Assembly: GCA_035285405.1 (NCBI GenBank)
Contig: JAYKJI010000006.1
Coordinates: 1 to 17,343 of the forward strand
Length of the DNA stretch: 17,343 nucleotides
From: Woronichinia sp035285405
GTDB lineage: Bacteria; Cyanobacteriota; Cyanobacteriia; Cyanobacteriales; Microcystaceae
Reading direction: 5' to 3'
Positions within the stretch are counted from its first letter, which is position 1; every line of letters begins with the position of its first letter. Both the position numbers and the translations under genes were made by a program. A model generated the notes under the pieces. It was not told the origin of the DNA. It worked only from the letters and a program-made list of their open reading frames with translations, and did no database searches. Below are positions 7,484-15,073 of the stretch, in pieces.

Positions 7484-7810
7484 TTAGGATTTGGGGGACA
7501 TATCCTGGGAACCCAGAGGCACAGGCAGTTCTGGTTGGCTGGCTTCTACTCCCGCCGCGATCGCCACCTGTAAACGATTTAGGGTTTCTTGCCAATTGCG
7601 TTGGGCTGTTTCAGAAAGTTGATTGGTTTGGAGTTGTAGCGTGGTTGAGAGATCCTCCACCAATTCCGGCAGTGCGTCGGTCGATTTTTTTAAGATGCGA
7701 CGAGTTTCTTGTCCTGAACGGGGCGCGAGGAGAAGTCCGGCAATTGTCCCCATTAATCCGCCCACGACAACACCGACCCATAACGCACTACTATCCTTAT
7801 TTTTGCTCAC
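7484..7810 (-). CDS. YtxH domain-containing protein
   Basis: A 108-residue protein. It starts with GTG at 7810, preceded by a perfect Shine-Dalgarno sequence GGAGGT 6 nt upstream, which fixes the start. Residues 10-30 are a Gly-rich membrane segment (VGVVVGGLMGTIAGLLLAP) followed by RSGQETRR, the YtxH signature (LLAPxSGxETR). The remainder is an amphipathic helix. YtxH proteins are small membrane-anchored proteins linked to general stress in Gram-positive bacteria; their biochemical role is unknown. It is the first gene of a two-gene unit with the DUF948-like gene at 7038. The ~380-nt spacer ahead of it separates it from the divergent methyltransferase gene. Confidence 0.8.
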   Translation of the reverse strand: MSKNKDSSALWVGVVVGGLMGTIAGLLLAPRSGQETRRILKKSTDALPELVEDLSTTLQLQTNQLSETAQRNWQETLNRLQVAIAAGVEASQPELPVPLGSQDMSPKS

Positions 7811-7903
7811 GGAAGCACCTCCAACATTAATCCCTATTGTAGAGGACTCGGCAGCATCTCCTCACCATCAACGTCGATGTATTAGTTAAAAGCGATCGCC
7901 GTT

Positions 7904-7944
7904 TAGTGAATAGCTGATAGTGAATAGGTGATAATTATCCATTC
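7904..7944. repeat. Short direct repeat plus palindrome
   Basis: TAGTGAATAG occurs twice with a 14-bp period (7904-7913 and 7918-7927). It is followed by the perfect palindrome GATAATTATC (7930-7939). The look is that of the short intergenic repeat remnants common in cyanobacteria. An operator function is possible but unsupported. Confidence 0.4.
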
Positions 7945-7950
7945 AAAAAA

Positions 7951-8073
7951 GCGATCGCCTAACCACTCATACTAAAACATGATCGCCTAATCAACTTCTC
8001 AAAACAACGAGATCGTCCAACCACTGACCCAAAAACGCGATCGCCTAACGACTCAAACCCAAAATGCGATCGC
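7951..8073. repeat. Degenerate ~29-bp tandem array centred on HIP1 (GCGATCGC)
   Basis: Five copies of GCGATCGC or a near match start at 7951, 7979 (ATGATCGC), 8009 (GAGATCGT), 8037 and 8066, with spacings of 28, 30, 28 and 29 bp. The bases between are also similar: units follow a pattern GATCGCCTAAC-CACTCA-A-CAAAA. Another HIP1 lies at 7892. It fills much of the 376-nt gene-free spacer 7811-8186, in which I see no ORF or RNA gene. Confidence 0.7.
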
Positions 8074-8123
8074 CATAAATTAATTCTCGACTAGAAGCAA
8101 AAGTATCATAAATCAATTAAGAC

Positions 8124-8151
8124 TTGTAAAATTTCATTTTCAATGTAAAAT
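8124..8151 (+). promoter_or_regulatory. Putative promoter of the methyltransferase gene
   Basis: TTGTAA (8124-8129) as a -35 box, a 16-bp spacer, and TAAAAT (8146-8151) as a -10 box. Transcription would start near 8158, about 30 nt before the ATG at 8187. TGTAAAAT is repeated at 8125 and 8144, so an operator could overlap the promoter; this is inference. Confidence 0.4.
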
Positions 8152-8186
8152 GGTACTCACCAAGAGTTTCGCAAAAGAAATCTAAG

Positions 8187-9602
8187 ATGGGTACCTATCA
8201 GACAATAAAGCAAGCGGCTACCAACTTAAACATGAGTGAACAACGGGTACGGACTTTATGTCGGGCGGGAGTTATTGATGCACAAAAAGTAGGCAACACT
8301 TGGTTGATTAACCCCAACAGCTTATCTCAGTACGGTCTTATGACTGCTCACCATCTTGCGGAAAATCACCGATCATATTCTATTAGAAAGAATATGCCGA
8401 TAGTTTTAAGTTTTTTCTCTGGTGCAATGGGATTAGATCAGGGTCTTGAACAAGTGGGTTTTGAGATAAGATTAGCTTGTGAAGTTGATAAATACTGTCG
8501 TCAAACGATTGCTATCAATAAGCCGAATATTGCGTTAATTGGAGATATTAAAAACTATTCAGCAGACGATATCCTCTCCTATGCAGGACTTACCCGTAAT
8601 GATGATATTGATTTGATTGTGGGCGGTCCACCTTGTCAAGCATTTAGCACAGCAGGAAAACGAAATGGATTTAATGATGAACGCGGCAATGCTTTTTTAA
8701 CTTATCTAAATATTTCCTTAAATATAAAACCAAAATATTTAGTAATTGAAAATGTTCGTGGATTATTATCTTGTCCGATGCAACATCGACCTCATGAAAT
8801 GAGAGGTTCTGACTTTCCTGATTTGACATTGGATGAATTACCTGGTGGTGCGCTTAATTTCGTTATTAGCATTATTAAGAAAAGTGGATATGGTTTTTCA
8901 TTTAATCTCTATAACTCAGCCAATTTTGGGACACCTCAAAAGAGAGAACGTGTTGTTATAATTTGTTCTCGCGATGGAGATAAGCCACCATTTTTAGTAC
9001 CGACTCATTCTGAGAATGGAGAAAATGGATTAAAAAAATGGAAAACATTTAGACAAGCAACTAAAGGACTTACTATCCATCATCATCTAACATTTCCCGA
9101 AAAGCGTTTAAAGTATTACAGAATGCTGAGTGAGGGGCAAAACTGGAGATCCCTACCAGAAGAATTACAAAAAGAAGCATTAGGAAAGTCTTATTATGCT
9201 GAAGGCGGAAAAACAGGTTTTTTAAGAAGACTTGCCTGGGACAAGCCATCACCGACTTTAGTTACCCATCCAACTATGCCTGCTACTGATTTAGCCCATC
9301 CTGAAGAAGATAGACCTTTATCTATTGAAGAATATAAGCGTATTCAAGAATTTTCTGATAATTGGCAATTAGCTGGACCTCTTATTGAGCAATACAAACA
9401 AGTTGGCAATGCTGTTCCTACAAGTCTTGGTCGTGCAATTGGCTCGTTAATATTTAAATTAATAAACAAAGAAGCTATTCAATCTGATTTAAAATTTTCA
9501 TATTCACGTTACAAAAATACAAGCGATGATCAATGGATGGCAAATTTTAATAATATAGCTTCCTTGCCTCAAAATGGTTGTAGACAAATGTCTCTTTTTT
9601 AA
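8187..9602 (+). CDS. Type II DNA (cytosine-5) methyltransferase with N-terminal HTH domain
   Basis: A 471-residue enzyme that methylates C5 of cytosine in a specific site and protects host DNA from the partner nuclease. Residues 1-50 form an excisionase/MerR-like helix-turn-helix (TIKQAATNLNMSEQRVRTL, then NTWLINP). The catalytic domain starts at about 71: motif I SFFSGAMGLDQG (75-86), motif IV GGPPCQAFS with catalytic Cys150, motif VI ENV (188-190), motif VIII QKRER (251-255), a target-recognition region with GGKTGFLRRLAWDKPSPTLV (340-359), and motif X GNAVP (407-411). The target region resembles methylases of the SinI/HgiBI/Eco47I group, which methylate GGWCC. The endonuclease gene lies tail to tail 25 nt downstream. 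The gene is AT-rich and lacks HIP1, unlike its neighbours. The HTH may allow self-regulation. Confidence 0.93.
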   Translation: MGTYQTIKQAATNLNMSEQRVRTLCRAGVIDAQKVGNTWLINPNSLSQYGLMTAHHLAENHRSYSIRKNMPIVLSFFSGAMGLDQGLEQVGFEIRLACEVDKYCRQTIAINKPNIALIGDIKNYSADDILSYAGLTRNDDIDLIVGGPPCQAFSTAGKRNGFNDERGNAFLTYLNISLNIKPKYLVIENVRGLLSCPMQHRPHEMRGSDFPDLTLDELPGGALNFVISIIKKSGYGFSFNLYNSANFGTPQKRERVVIICSRDGDKPPFLVPTHSENGENGLKKWKTFRQATKGLTIHHHLTFPEKRLKYYRMLSEGQNWRSLPEELQKEALGKSYYAEGGKTGFLRRLAWDKPSPTLVTHPTMPATDLAHPEEDRPLSIEEYKRIQEFSDNWQLAGPLIEQYKQVGNAVPTSLGRAIGSLIFKLINKEAIQSDLKFSYSRYKNTSDDQWMANFNNIASLPQNGCRQMSLF

Positions 9603-9627
9603 GAACTGAATAACGATGAACTTTTGA

Positions 9628-10317
9628 CTATTTTTTATTTTCCTTCAGATAATTTCTGACGAAAGCAATAAATCCCTCTTCACTCAGCTCATATCCTTGC
9701 ATTAGTTTTGGTAAGTTTTCCCAATTGGTTCCCCCTCTTCTTGAAAATGATCGGAACCATTTTTGAATTTTTGTTCCATTTCTGATTGCACTACTTGAAG
9801 AATTTTCGGAATTATCCCTATTTTTAATTTGCCAAATAAGCCAACTTCCATCATCAGTCTGACTTATAAAATCAATGGCTTTAACAAAATCTCCGCAACA
9901 CCAATGCCAATTGTGAGGTCTAAGAACAGAATCAAGATATCTTTCTAAAAGTGCACCAACACAATTTTCCGCAGACATTGAATGTTGATGTTCAATCTTA
10001 ATTTGTTCACATTTTTCCACATTATAGCCATAGGCTTCCTGCATGACGATGCTAACAATTTCATCGGGAATAGTTACAGGTTCAGTAGGAAAATCAGATT
10101 TTCTATAAGCAGAAAAATAACGTTCTGCTAATATTTCTAATCCATTTTCTGTCGCAACTGATGGAGTATTATTTTTACTTCTCCACGATAGATTATGTGG
10201 ATTATCTGCGATAAAACTACAAATAAGAGAAAAAGATTGGACAAGACCCTTTTCAGAATTTTGATTATCGGAATATGTAGAAGCAACTTTTCTAGCTAAT
10301 TCTATGTTAAATGTCAA
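9628..10317 (-). CDS. SinI-like type II restriction endonuclease
   Basis: A 229-residue protein, very close to the length of R.SinI (230), which cuts G^GWCC. The start is a TTG at 10317: an in-frame stop lies upstream, no other usable start precedes it, and GGAGAG sits 8 nt before it. A plausible PD-(D/E)xK core is visible: Glu125 in a helix (ALLERYLDS), Asp149 in KAIDFI, and Gln163-x-Lys165 in WLIWQIKNRDNSENSSSS (159-176), followed by basic residues and WFRSFSRRGG. The family name rests on recall of this block, on the methylase partner and on length. It is convergent with the methylase gene. It also lies 45 nt downstream of the GMC oxidoreductase gene on the same strand, so read-through from the oxidase operon is possible. 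It is AT-rich and probably transferred. Confidence 0.72.
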   Translation of the reverse strand: MTFNIELARKVASTYSDNQNSEKGLVQSFSLICSFIADNPHNLSWRSKNNTPSVATENGLEILAERYFSAYRKSDFPTEPVTIPDEIVSIVMQEAYGYNVEKCEQIKIEHQHSMSAENCVGALLERYLDSVLRPHNWHWCCGDFVKAIDFISQTDDGSWLIWQIKNRDNSENSSSSAIRNGTKIQKWFRSFSRRGGTNWENLPKLMQGYELSEEGFIAFVRNYLKENKK

Positions 10318-10362
10318 AATTAAAACTCTCCATTGGTTATAAAAACAAACTAAACGATTATC

Positions 10363-11874
10363 CTATTTCAAACGCTCAATGAGTTGATCGCCGACTCGTA
10401 GAGCATTCGCAATAATCGTTAAAGCGGGACTCACCGCCGCATTGGAAGGGAAAAAACTACCATCCACCACATAGAGATTATCCAGATCATGGGCGCGACA
10501 ATCACGGTCTAAAACCGATGTTTCGGGATCATCGCCAAAACGACAGGTTCCGCATTGATTGGCCATAACCTGTAAAGGCACTTCTCCACGCGGGTGCATA
10601 ATGCCCCGATGAAAATCATCTAGATTTTTTTCAATACTTTTTAACACATTTAACCAACGGTAAATTAGGCGATCGTGGGCTTCGGTATTATTGGGCGTGT
10701 AATTGATGTGAATCTTGTTCTTTTCGACACGTACCCGATTGTCGCGATCGGGTAAATCTTCCGTTTGCGCCCACCAACCGATGGAATGGGTTGCTAACTG
10801 CTTCAAGCCGAATCCAGGCATTAAGCGAGCAACCACCGAAAAACCAGGGGGAGATTCCGCAAAAATAACATCGGTGAGCAAGCCGCCCGAATTTTGGATA
10901 TGGCCCATTGGATAGGGAAAATCCTCGTCTCCCCAATAGAAATCATTGACATAAATCGTTTTTTGGAAAGAACCAGAATTGGGTTTGGTACTCAGTTGAA
11001 CGACCGAGGACATCAAACTTTTCATCAAATTGCGTCCCACTTGGTCGGAACTGTTGGCTAATCCCGTTGGATGGGCATCGTTAGCAGATTTTAAGAGTAA
11101 GGCGGCTGAATTTACTGCTCCACAGGCTAAGACGATAATATTGCCTAAAAATAGATAGGATTGACCCCCAATTTCTGCTTCTACGCCTTTCACTGCCTTT
11201 CCCGATGGATTGGTATGTAAACCGATCACTTTTGCCTGGGTTTTTAAAATTACGTTTTCGTATTTCAAGGCCAGATTAATGCCGCTCACTTCCGAATCAT
11301 TAGTCGGATCATCGTCTTGACGGGTCAAACCTAACGGAATTGCCGACGGATGTAACCCCTGATTAGCGATCGCCTCATAAATAGTTTGAATCGGGGCTTC
11401 GTTGGCTACGGCAGGATAGGGATAGTTTTTACTATGGGCAGGTTCCGTTTGATCTTTACCCGTTTCTCCATGCACCTTATAGAGAGCTTCTGCTTCCGTG
11501 TAATAGGGTTCAAAATCAGCATACTTTAAACACCATTCAGGAGAAATTCCTGTTTTATGGTTAACGGCTTCAAAATCTTTTTCTCTGAATCTGAACAGAG
11601 CCGCGCCATAGATTTTGGTATTCCCTCCGATCGCGTAATTAGTTTGGGGGAAAAACGGCTCACCTGCATTGTCATACCATTGTTCAGGAGCATGGTAACG
11701 TTCTCGTTTAAAGACATCCACATTACTGCGATTCTGTTCTTCAAGGGGCATAAAATCACCACGCTCAAGGATCAAAATTTTCTTACCCGTTGGAGCGAGT
11801 TTATAAGCCAGAGTGCCACCTCCTGCTCCCGTACCAATAATAATTAAATCGTAATACTGGTCATCAATAATCAT
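10363..11874 (-). CDS. GMC family FAD-dependent oxidoreductase (last gene of oxidase operon)
   Basis: A 503-residue flavoprotein of the glucose-methanol-choline family, which usually oxidises alcohols or sugars with FAD. The start is the ATG at 11874: the Shine-Dalgarno GAGGAG overlaps the stop of the subunit III gene, and the FAD motif GTGAGGG then falls at 14-20. ERGD (37-40), the IGGNTKIYG block and the C-terminal VVDGSFFPSN...PALTIIANALR are typical. No signal peptide or membrane segment is seen, so it is probably cytoplasmic. Two key positions are unusual. The family HxxGTCR motif reads NQCGTCR (Asn439 for the catalytic His). The downstream catalytic His/Asn position reads SP (Ser482). 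It may have altered chemistry. Only 11 nt separate it from the oxidase subunit III gene, so it belongs to that transcript. The substrate is unknown. Confidence 0.88.
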   Translation of the reverse strand: MIIDDQYYDLIIIGTGAGGGTLAYKLAPTGKKILILERGDFMPLEEQNRSNVDVFKRERYHAPEQWYDNAGEPFFPQTNYAIGGNTKIYGAALFRFREKDFEAVNHKTGISPEWCLKYADFEPYYTEAEALYKVHGETGKDQTEPAHSKNYPYPAVANEAPIQTIYEAIANQGLHPSAIPLGLTRQDDDPTNDSEVSGINLALKYENVILKTQAKVIGLHTNPSGKAVKGVEAEIGGQSYLFLGNIIVLACGAVNSAALLLKSANDAHPTGLANSSDQVGRNLMKSLMSSVVQLSTKPNSGSFQKTIYVNDFYWGDEDFPYPMGHIQNSGGLLTDVIFAESPPGFSVVARLMPGFGLKQLATHSIGWWAQTEDLPDRDNRVRVEKNKIHINYTPNNTEAHDRLIYRWLNVLKSIEKNLDDFHRGIMHPRGEVPLQVMANQCGTCRFGDDPETSVLDRDCRAHDLDNLYVVDGSFFPSNAAVSPALTIIANALRVGDQLIERLK

Positions 11875-11885
11875 GGGGTTTCTCC

Positions 11886-12503
11886 TCACTGCCAAACGTA
11901 AATTAAAATAAATAAAATAATCCAAATCACATCCACAAAATGCCAAAATAAAGAGGTGGATTGCACCCCAAATTCACCCTTAGCATAATTATTCGGAAGA
12001 AACGATCGCCCTAACATAATTAATTGCAACAATACGCCCGTCAAAACGTGCAATCCGTGAAATCCTGTTAATAAATAAAAGGTTCCGCCAAATACGCCAT
12101 CTCCAAATCCAAAGGACAATCCACTCCATTCCACTGCTTGACCATAGAGAAAATAACTTCCCATTGCGATCGTCAGTAACCAGAAGGTACGGAATCCCCA
12201 GAGATTGTTTTTATGGAGAAATTTTTCGGCAATATAAATCACAAAATTACTGGAAACTAGCACCACCGTATTAATGGCAGGTTCCCTAATTTCTAGCCCT
12301 GTAACACCTGTGGGCAACCAATCCAGGGCAGTCGTTTTGTAAACAAAATAGCCTACAAAAAAACTAAAGAAAATGACACTTTCAGACAATAAAAATATCA
12401 CAAACCCAAACATTCGATGGTCGTGTTCTTCGTGATGAATGGATTGCTCGGAAATAATTAAAGAAGTATCAAGCGCATCAATAGAAGTATCAAGGGGTTG
12501 CAT
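11886..12503 (-). CDS. ctaE: Cytochrome oxidase subunit III (ARTO type)
   Basis: A 205-residue membrane protein with five predicted helices, the short bacterial form of heme-copper oxidase subunit III. Helix 1 carries LLSESVIFFSFFVGYF (about 38-53) with the conserved Glu. A later block LLTGFHGLHVLTGVLLQL (about 143-160) and FWHFVDVIWIILF (about 186-198) are family hallmarks. Its ATG lies 14 nt inside the end of the subunit I gene, preceded by GGAGGTCG, so the two are translationally coupled. It stabilises the catalytic subunit in the thylakoid or cytoplasmic membrane. The N-terminus carries an acidic/His patch, HHEEHDH. Confidence 0.93.
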   Translation of the reverse strand: MQPLDTSIDALDTSLIISEQSIHHEEHDHRMFGFVIFLLSESVIFFSFFVGYFVYKTTALDWLPTGVTGLEIREPAINTVVLVSSNFVIYIAEKFLHKNNLWGFRTFWLLTIAMGSYFLYGQAVEWSGLSFGFGDGVFGGTFYLLTGFHGLHVLTGVLLQLIMLGRSFLPNNYAKGEFGVQSTSLFWHFVDVIWIILFILIYVWQ

Positions 12504-14172
12504 GGACGACCTCCAATTTGTCAGGATTAGAAATTAACGGTTCATCTTTACCGTAACCGTAGGGTTCCGCAATCACTATCGGCAATTCTTCAAAGTTTTC
12601 GTGGGAAGGCGGAGAAGAAACTAGCCATTCCAAACCGATCGCCCGCCAGGGATTTTGGGGAGCTTTTTCGCCCTGAACCCAGGAACTCACCATATTCAGG
12701 ATAAAAGGAATTGTTGATACACCCAACAGAAAACCACCCAAACTAGCGATCACATTCCAAAAAGCAAATTCAGCATCGTAGGAAGCAACCCTGCGGGGCA
12801 TTCCCTGTAAACCCAAGGGGTGCATGGGAAAAAAGCAGAGATTTGTGCCGATCAAGGTCAGGGCAAAATGCAGTTTTCCCAAACCTTCTGAGTACATTCG
12901 TCCAGTCATTTTAGGGAACCAGTGATAGAGTCCCGCATAAAGTCCCATGACGACCGCGCCGTAGATGACATAGTGAAAATGCCCGACGACAAAATAGGTA
13001 TTGTTAACGTGAATATCCACAGGAACGGAAGCCAGCATAATGCCCGTAATGCCTGCAAAAACAAACATGGTTAAACCTCCTAACGCAAAAAGCATGGCTG
13101 TAGTTAACCGTACTTTGCCGCCCCAAACCGTTGCGACCCAAGCAAAAACTTTAATTCCAGTGGGGACGGAGATCAGCATGGTTGTTGCCATAAAAAGCAT
13201 TCGCATCCAACTCGGTGTACCACTGGCAAACATATGATGTACCCAAACAATCCCGCTTAATCCTGTGATGATCAAGGAAGAAATAGCGACGACTTTATAA
13301 CCGAATAGGGGTTTACGGGCATAAACAGGAAAAATTTCCGAGAAAATTCCGAAAATGGGCAGAATAATGACATAAACCGCAGGATGAGAATAGAACCAAA
13401 AAAAATGTTGGAATAGGACAGGATCACCACCTTTAGCAGGATCAAAAAAGCTTGTCCCAAAGGTTAAATCAGACAAAAGCATGACTGCTCCTGCGGTCAA
13501 GGCGGGTAAACCAAATAATTGGATAATTTGAGCCGCTAACACCGTCCAGACAAATACGGGCATCCTAAACCAAGCCATACCTGGCGCACGCATTCTCGTG
13601 ATCGTGGTGACAAAATTGACTGCTCCCATAATGGAAGCCACCCCCGAAATGGCTACGGCTAAAAGCCAGAGGAATTGACCATTAATTAAATTTCCCGTCG
13701 GATTTTGCAGACTTACGGGGGGGTAAGCCCACCAACCCGATTGGGATGGCCCACCTGGAATAAAAAAGCTGGCCATCAGGATCACCCCGAAAACGGGAAC
13801 CAGCCAAAAGGCAACAGCATTCAAACGGGGAAATGCCATATCCCTTGCACCGATCATCAATGGTACGAGGTAATTGGATAGTCCTAAAAGAACGGGGAAT
13901 GTCCACAAAAAAAGCATAATTGTGCCGTGCATGGTGAACATAGCGTTATACACCGCCCGATCCACTAAATCTGCTTCAGGGGTTAATAATTTTCCCCTAA
14001 TGATCATGGCCAATACACCACCCACTAAAAAGAAAAAGAAGGAGGTAACAATATATTGAATGCCAATCACTTTATGATCGGTACTAAAACTGAAAAAACG
14101 TCGCCAGTTTTCGGGGGGATTGGAATCAGGCGGCTTGGTAAAATCTAGGGAATCAACGGAAATATTCGTCAT
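12490..14172 (-). CDS. ctaD: Cytochrome oxidase subunit I (heme-copper oxidase, A2 type; ARTO)
   Basis: The 560-residue catalytic subunit reduces O2 to water and pumps protons. All ligands are present: His82 and His400 for the low-spin heme, His398 for the high-spin heme, and His263, His312 and His313 for CuB. The Tyr of HPAVY (Tyr267) is the cross-linked tyrosine. Helix VI reads YSHPAV (261-266) instead of GHPEV, so the D-channel glutamate is absent and YS is present; this is the A2-subfamily hallmark. The D-channel entry Asp (GARDMAFPR, Asp111) and K-channel Lys (PTGIK, Lys341) are kept. It starts 2 nt after the subunit II stop. Because subunit II lacks most CuA ligands, the complex matches the cyanobacterial alternative respiratory terminal oxidase. 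Confidence 0.95.
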   Translation of the reverse strand: MTNISVDSLDFTKPPDSNPPENWRRFFSFSTDHKVIGIQYIVTSFFFFLVGGVLAMIIRGKLLTPEADLVDRAVYNAMFTMHGTIMLFLWTFPVLLGLSNYLVPLMIGARDMAFPRLNAVAFWLVPVFGVILMASFFIPGGPSQSGWWAYPPVSLQNPTGNLINGQFLWLLAVAISGVASIMGAVNFVTTITRMRAPGMAWFRMPVFVWTVLAAQIIQLFGLPALTAGAVMLLSDLTFGTSFFDPAKGGDPVLFQHFFWFYSHPAVYVIILPIFGIFSEIFPVYARKPLFGYKVVAISSLIITGLSGIVWVHHMFASGTPSWMRMLFMATTMLISVPTGIKVFAWVATVWGGKVRLTTAMLFALGGLTMFVFAGITGIMLASVPVDIHVNNTYFVVGHFHYVIYGAVVMGLYAGLYHWFPKMTGRMYSEGLGKLHFALTLIGTNLCFFPMHPLGLQGMPRRVASYDAEFAFWNVIASLGGFLLGVSTIPFILNMVSSWVQGEKAPQNPWRAIGLEWLVSSPPSHENFEELPIVIAEPYGYGKDEPLISNPDKLEVVHATP

Positions 14173-14174
14173 AG

Positions 14175-15065
14175 TTACTTGGTCTGAGAATTTGAATAAT
14201 TGACCACTGGGGGAGTGGCTGGTTCAACAATTTTCCAGCGATCGCTTTTTCTTTGAGAATATTCAGTAAAGGCGCGATTATAGGCTGTGGTTGGCTTTTG
14301 GCTCTGTGAATCTTTTAACCATTTTTGGTAGGATTCGGGAGATTCAACAATGACATCGGTTTGCATCGCGGCAAAATAAGTTCCACTATATTGGGAATCC
14401 CTCAGACGATATTTTCCTTCCCGAATGGGAGTAAATTCAAAATCAATTACTTGACCCGGAATAATGTCTTGTTTGAGACGAAAAGCAGGGATAAAAAAGC
14501 CATGAATGACATCAGATGACTGTAAAGCCAGTTTGACTCGTTGATTGTTGGGTAAATGGAGTTCCGTACTGGTCACGTCACCATAGCGAAATTCCCACGA
14601 CCATTGACGAGAAAAAACTTCAATGTTTTCGGTGGTTTCAGGCTGGGGATCATTTTCTAACGATGCGGCTTGGGCAGAGGGCATCATGTGGACGTGTTCC
14701 ATCGGCCCTAAAACTGACATTTGATCGTAAATTTGATAACTGTAAATTGCAATCCAAATCACCAAGGCAAAGGGAATCGCTGTCCAGATAATTTCTAATT
14801 TGACATTCCCTTCAATGGGCGGGCCGTCACTTTCATCGTATTTGTCAGCGCGTTGAAATAAAACTGAATAGCTCAAGGTTCCCACCACACCAAGGAAAAT
14901 AAACGTTCCCAGCGTCACCAAAAAACTAAATAAATTATCAATTAAAACCGATTCCGCCGAGGCCTGGGGAGGAAACCAGCTATAAGCAACCTGACCTATC
15001 CACAAACTAACCAATAAAACCGCGATCGCCGCGATCACTAACATTAAAATTGTCCGAATTTTCAT
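14175..15065 (-). CDS. ctaC: Cytochrome oxidase subunit II lacking the CuA site (ARTO type)
   Basis: A 296-residue subunit II. Residues 7-25 form a signal or first helix, with two transmembrane helices at about 45-70 and 92-112, then a periplasmic/lumenal cupredoxin domain (about 148-242). The domain keeps family motifs RQWSWEFRYG (153-162), HGFFIPAFRLKQD (188-200) and PGQ. The copper loop that normally reads LRCAELCGxxHxxM reads LRDSQYSGTYFAAM here (221-234). Both Cys, the Glu and the second His become Asp223, Ser227, Gln225 and Phe231. Only His188 and Met234 remain, so no binuclear CuA can form. The same loss is described for Synechocystis ARTO. Electron entry must therefore differ from cytochrome c-CuA transfer. 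A Shine-Dalgarno TAGGAGA precedes the ATG at 15065. Confidence 0.93.
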   Translation of the reverse strand: MKIRTILMLVIAAIAVLLVSLWIGQVAYSWFPPQASAESVLIDNLFSFLVTLGTFIFLGVVGTLSYSVLFQRADKYDESDGPPIEGNVKLEIIWTAIPFALVIWIAIYSYQIYDQMSVLGPMEHVHMMPSAQAASLENDPQPETTENIEVFSRQWSWEFRYGDVTSTELHLPNNQRVKLALQSSDVIHGFFIPAFRLKQDIIPGQVIDFEFTPIREGKYRLRDSQYSGTYFAAMQTDVIVESPESYQKWLKDSQSQKPTTAYNRAFTEYSQRKSDRWKIVEPATPPVVNYSNSQTK

Positions 15066-15073
15066 AAAATCTC

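Noticed and set aside
7951..8073. CRISPR-like array
   Set aside because: Units are degenerate, the conserved part is only the 8-bp HIP1 core plus a few bases, the intervening sequences resemble one another instead of being unique, and no cas genes are nearby.
8187..9602. Methyltransferase as the orphan cyanobacterial CGATCG (HIP1) methylase
   Set aside because: It has a convergent nuclease partner, its target-recognition region resembles the GGWCC group, and GGWCC, not CGATCG, is depleted in the window.
9603..9627. Bidirectional terminator between the convergent methylase and nuclease genes
   Set aside because: The 25-nt gap contains no inverted repeat that I can find.
10318..10343. ATG-initiated mini-ORF (8 codons) just ahead of the nuclease start as a leader peptide
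   Set aside because: It is too short to separate from chance, and its ATG overlaps the nuclease gene's Shine-Dalgarno sequence.
11875..11946. 24-codon N-terminal extension of the GMC oxidoreductase
   Set aside because: It would overlap the end of the subunit III gene and place an odd Cys/Phe-rich stretch before the FAD motif; the ATG at 11874 has a good Shine-Dalgarno sequence.
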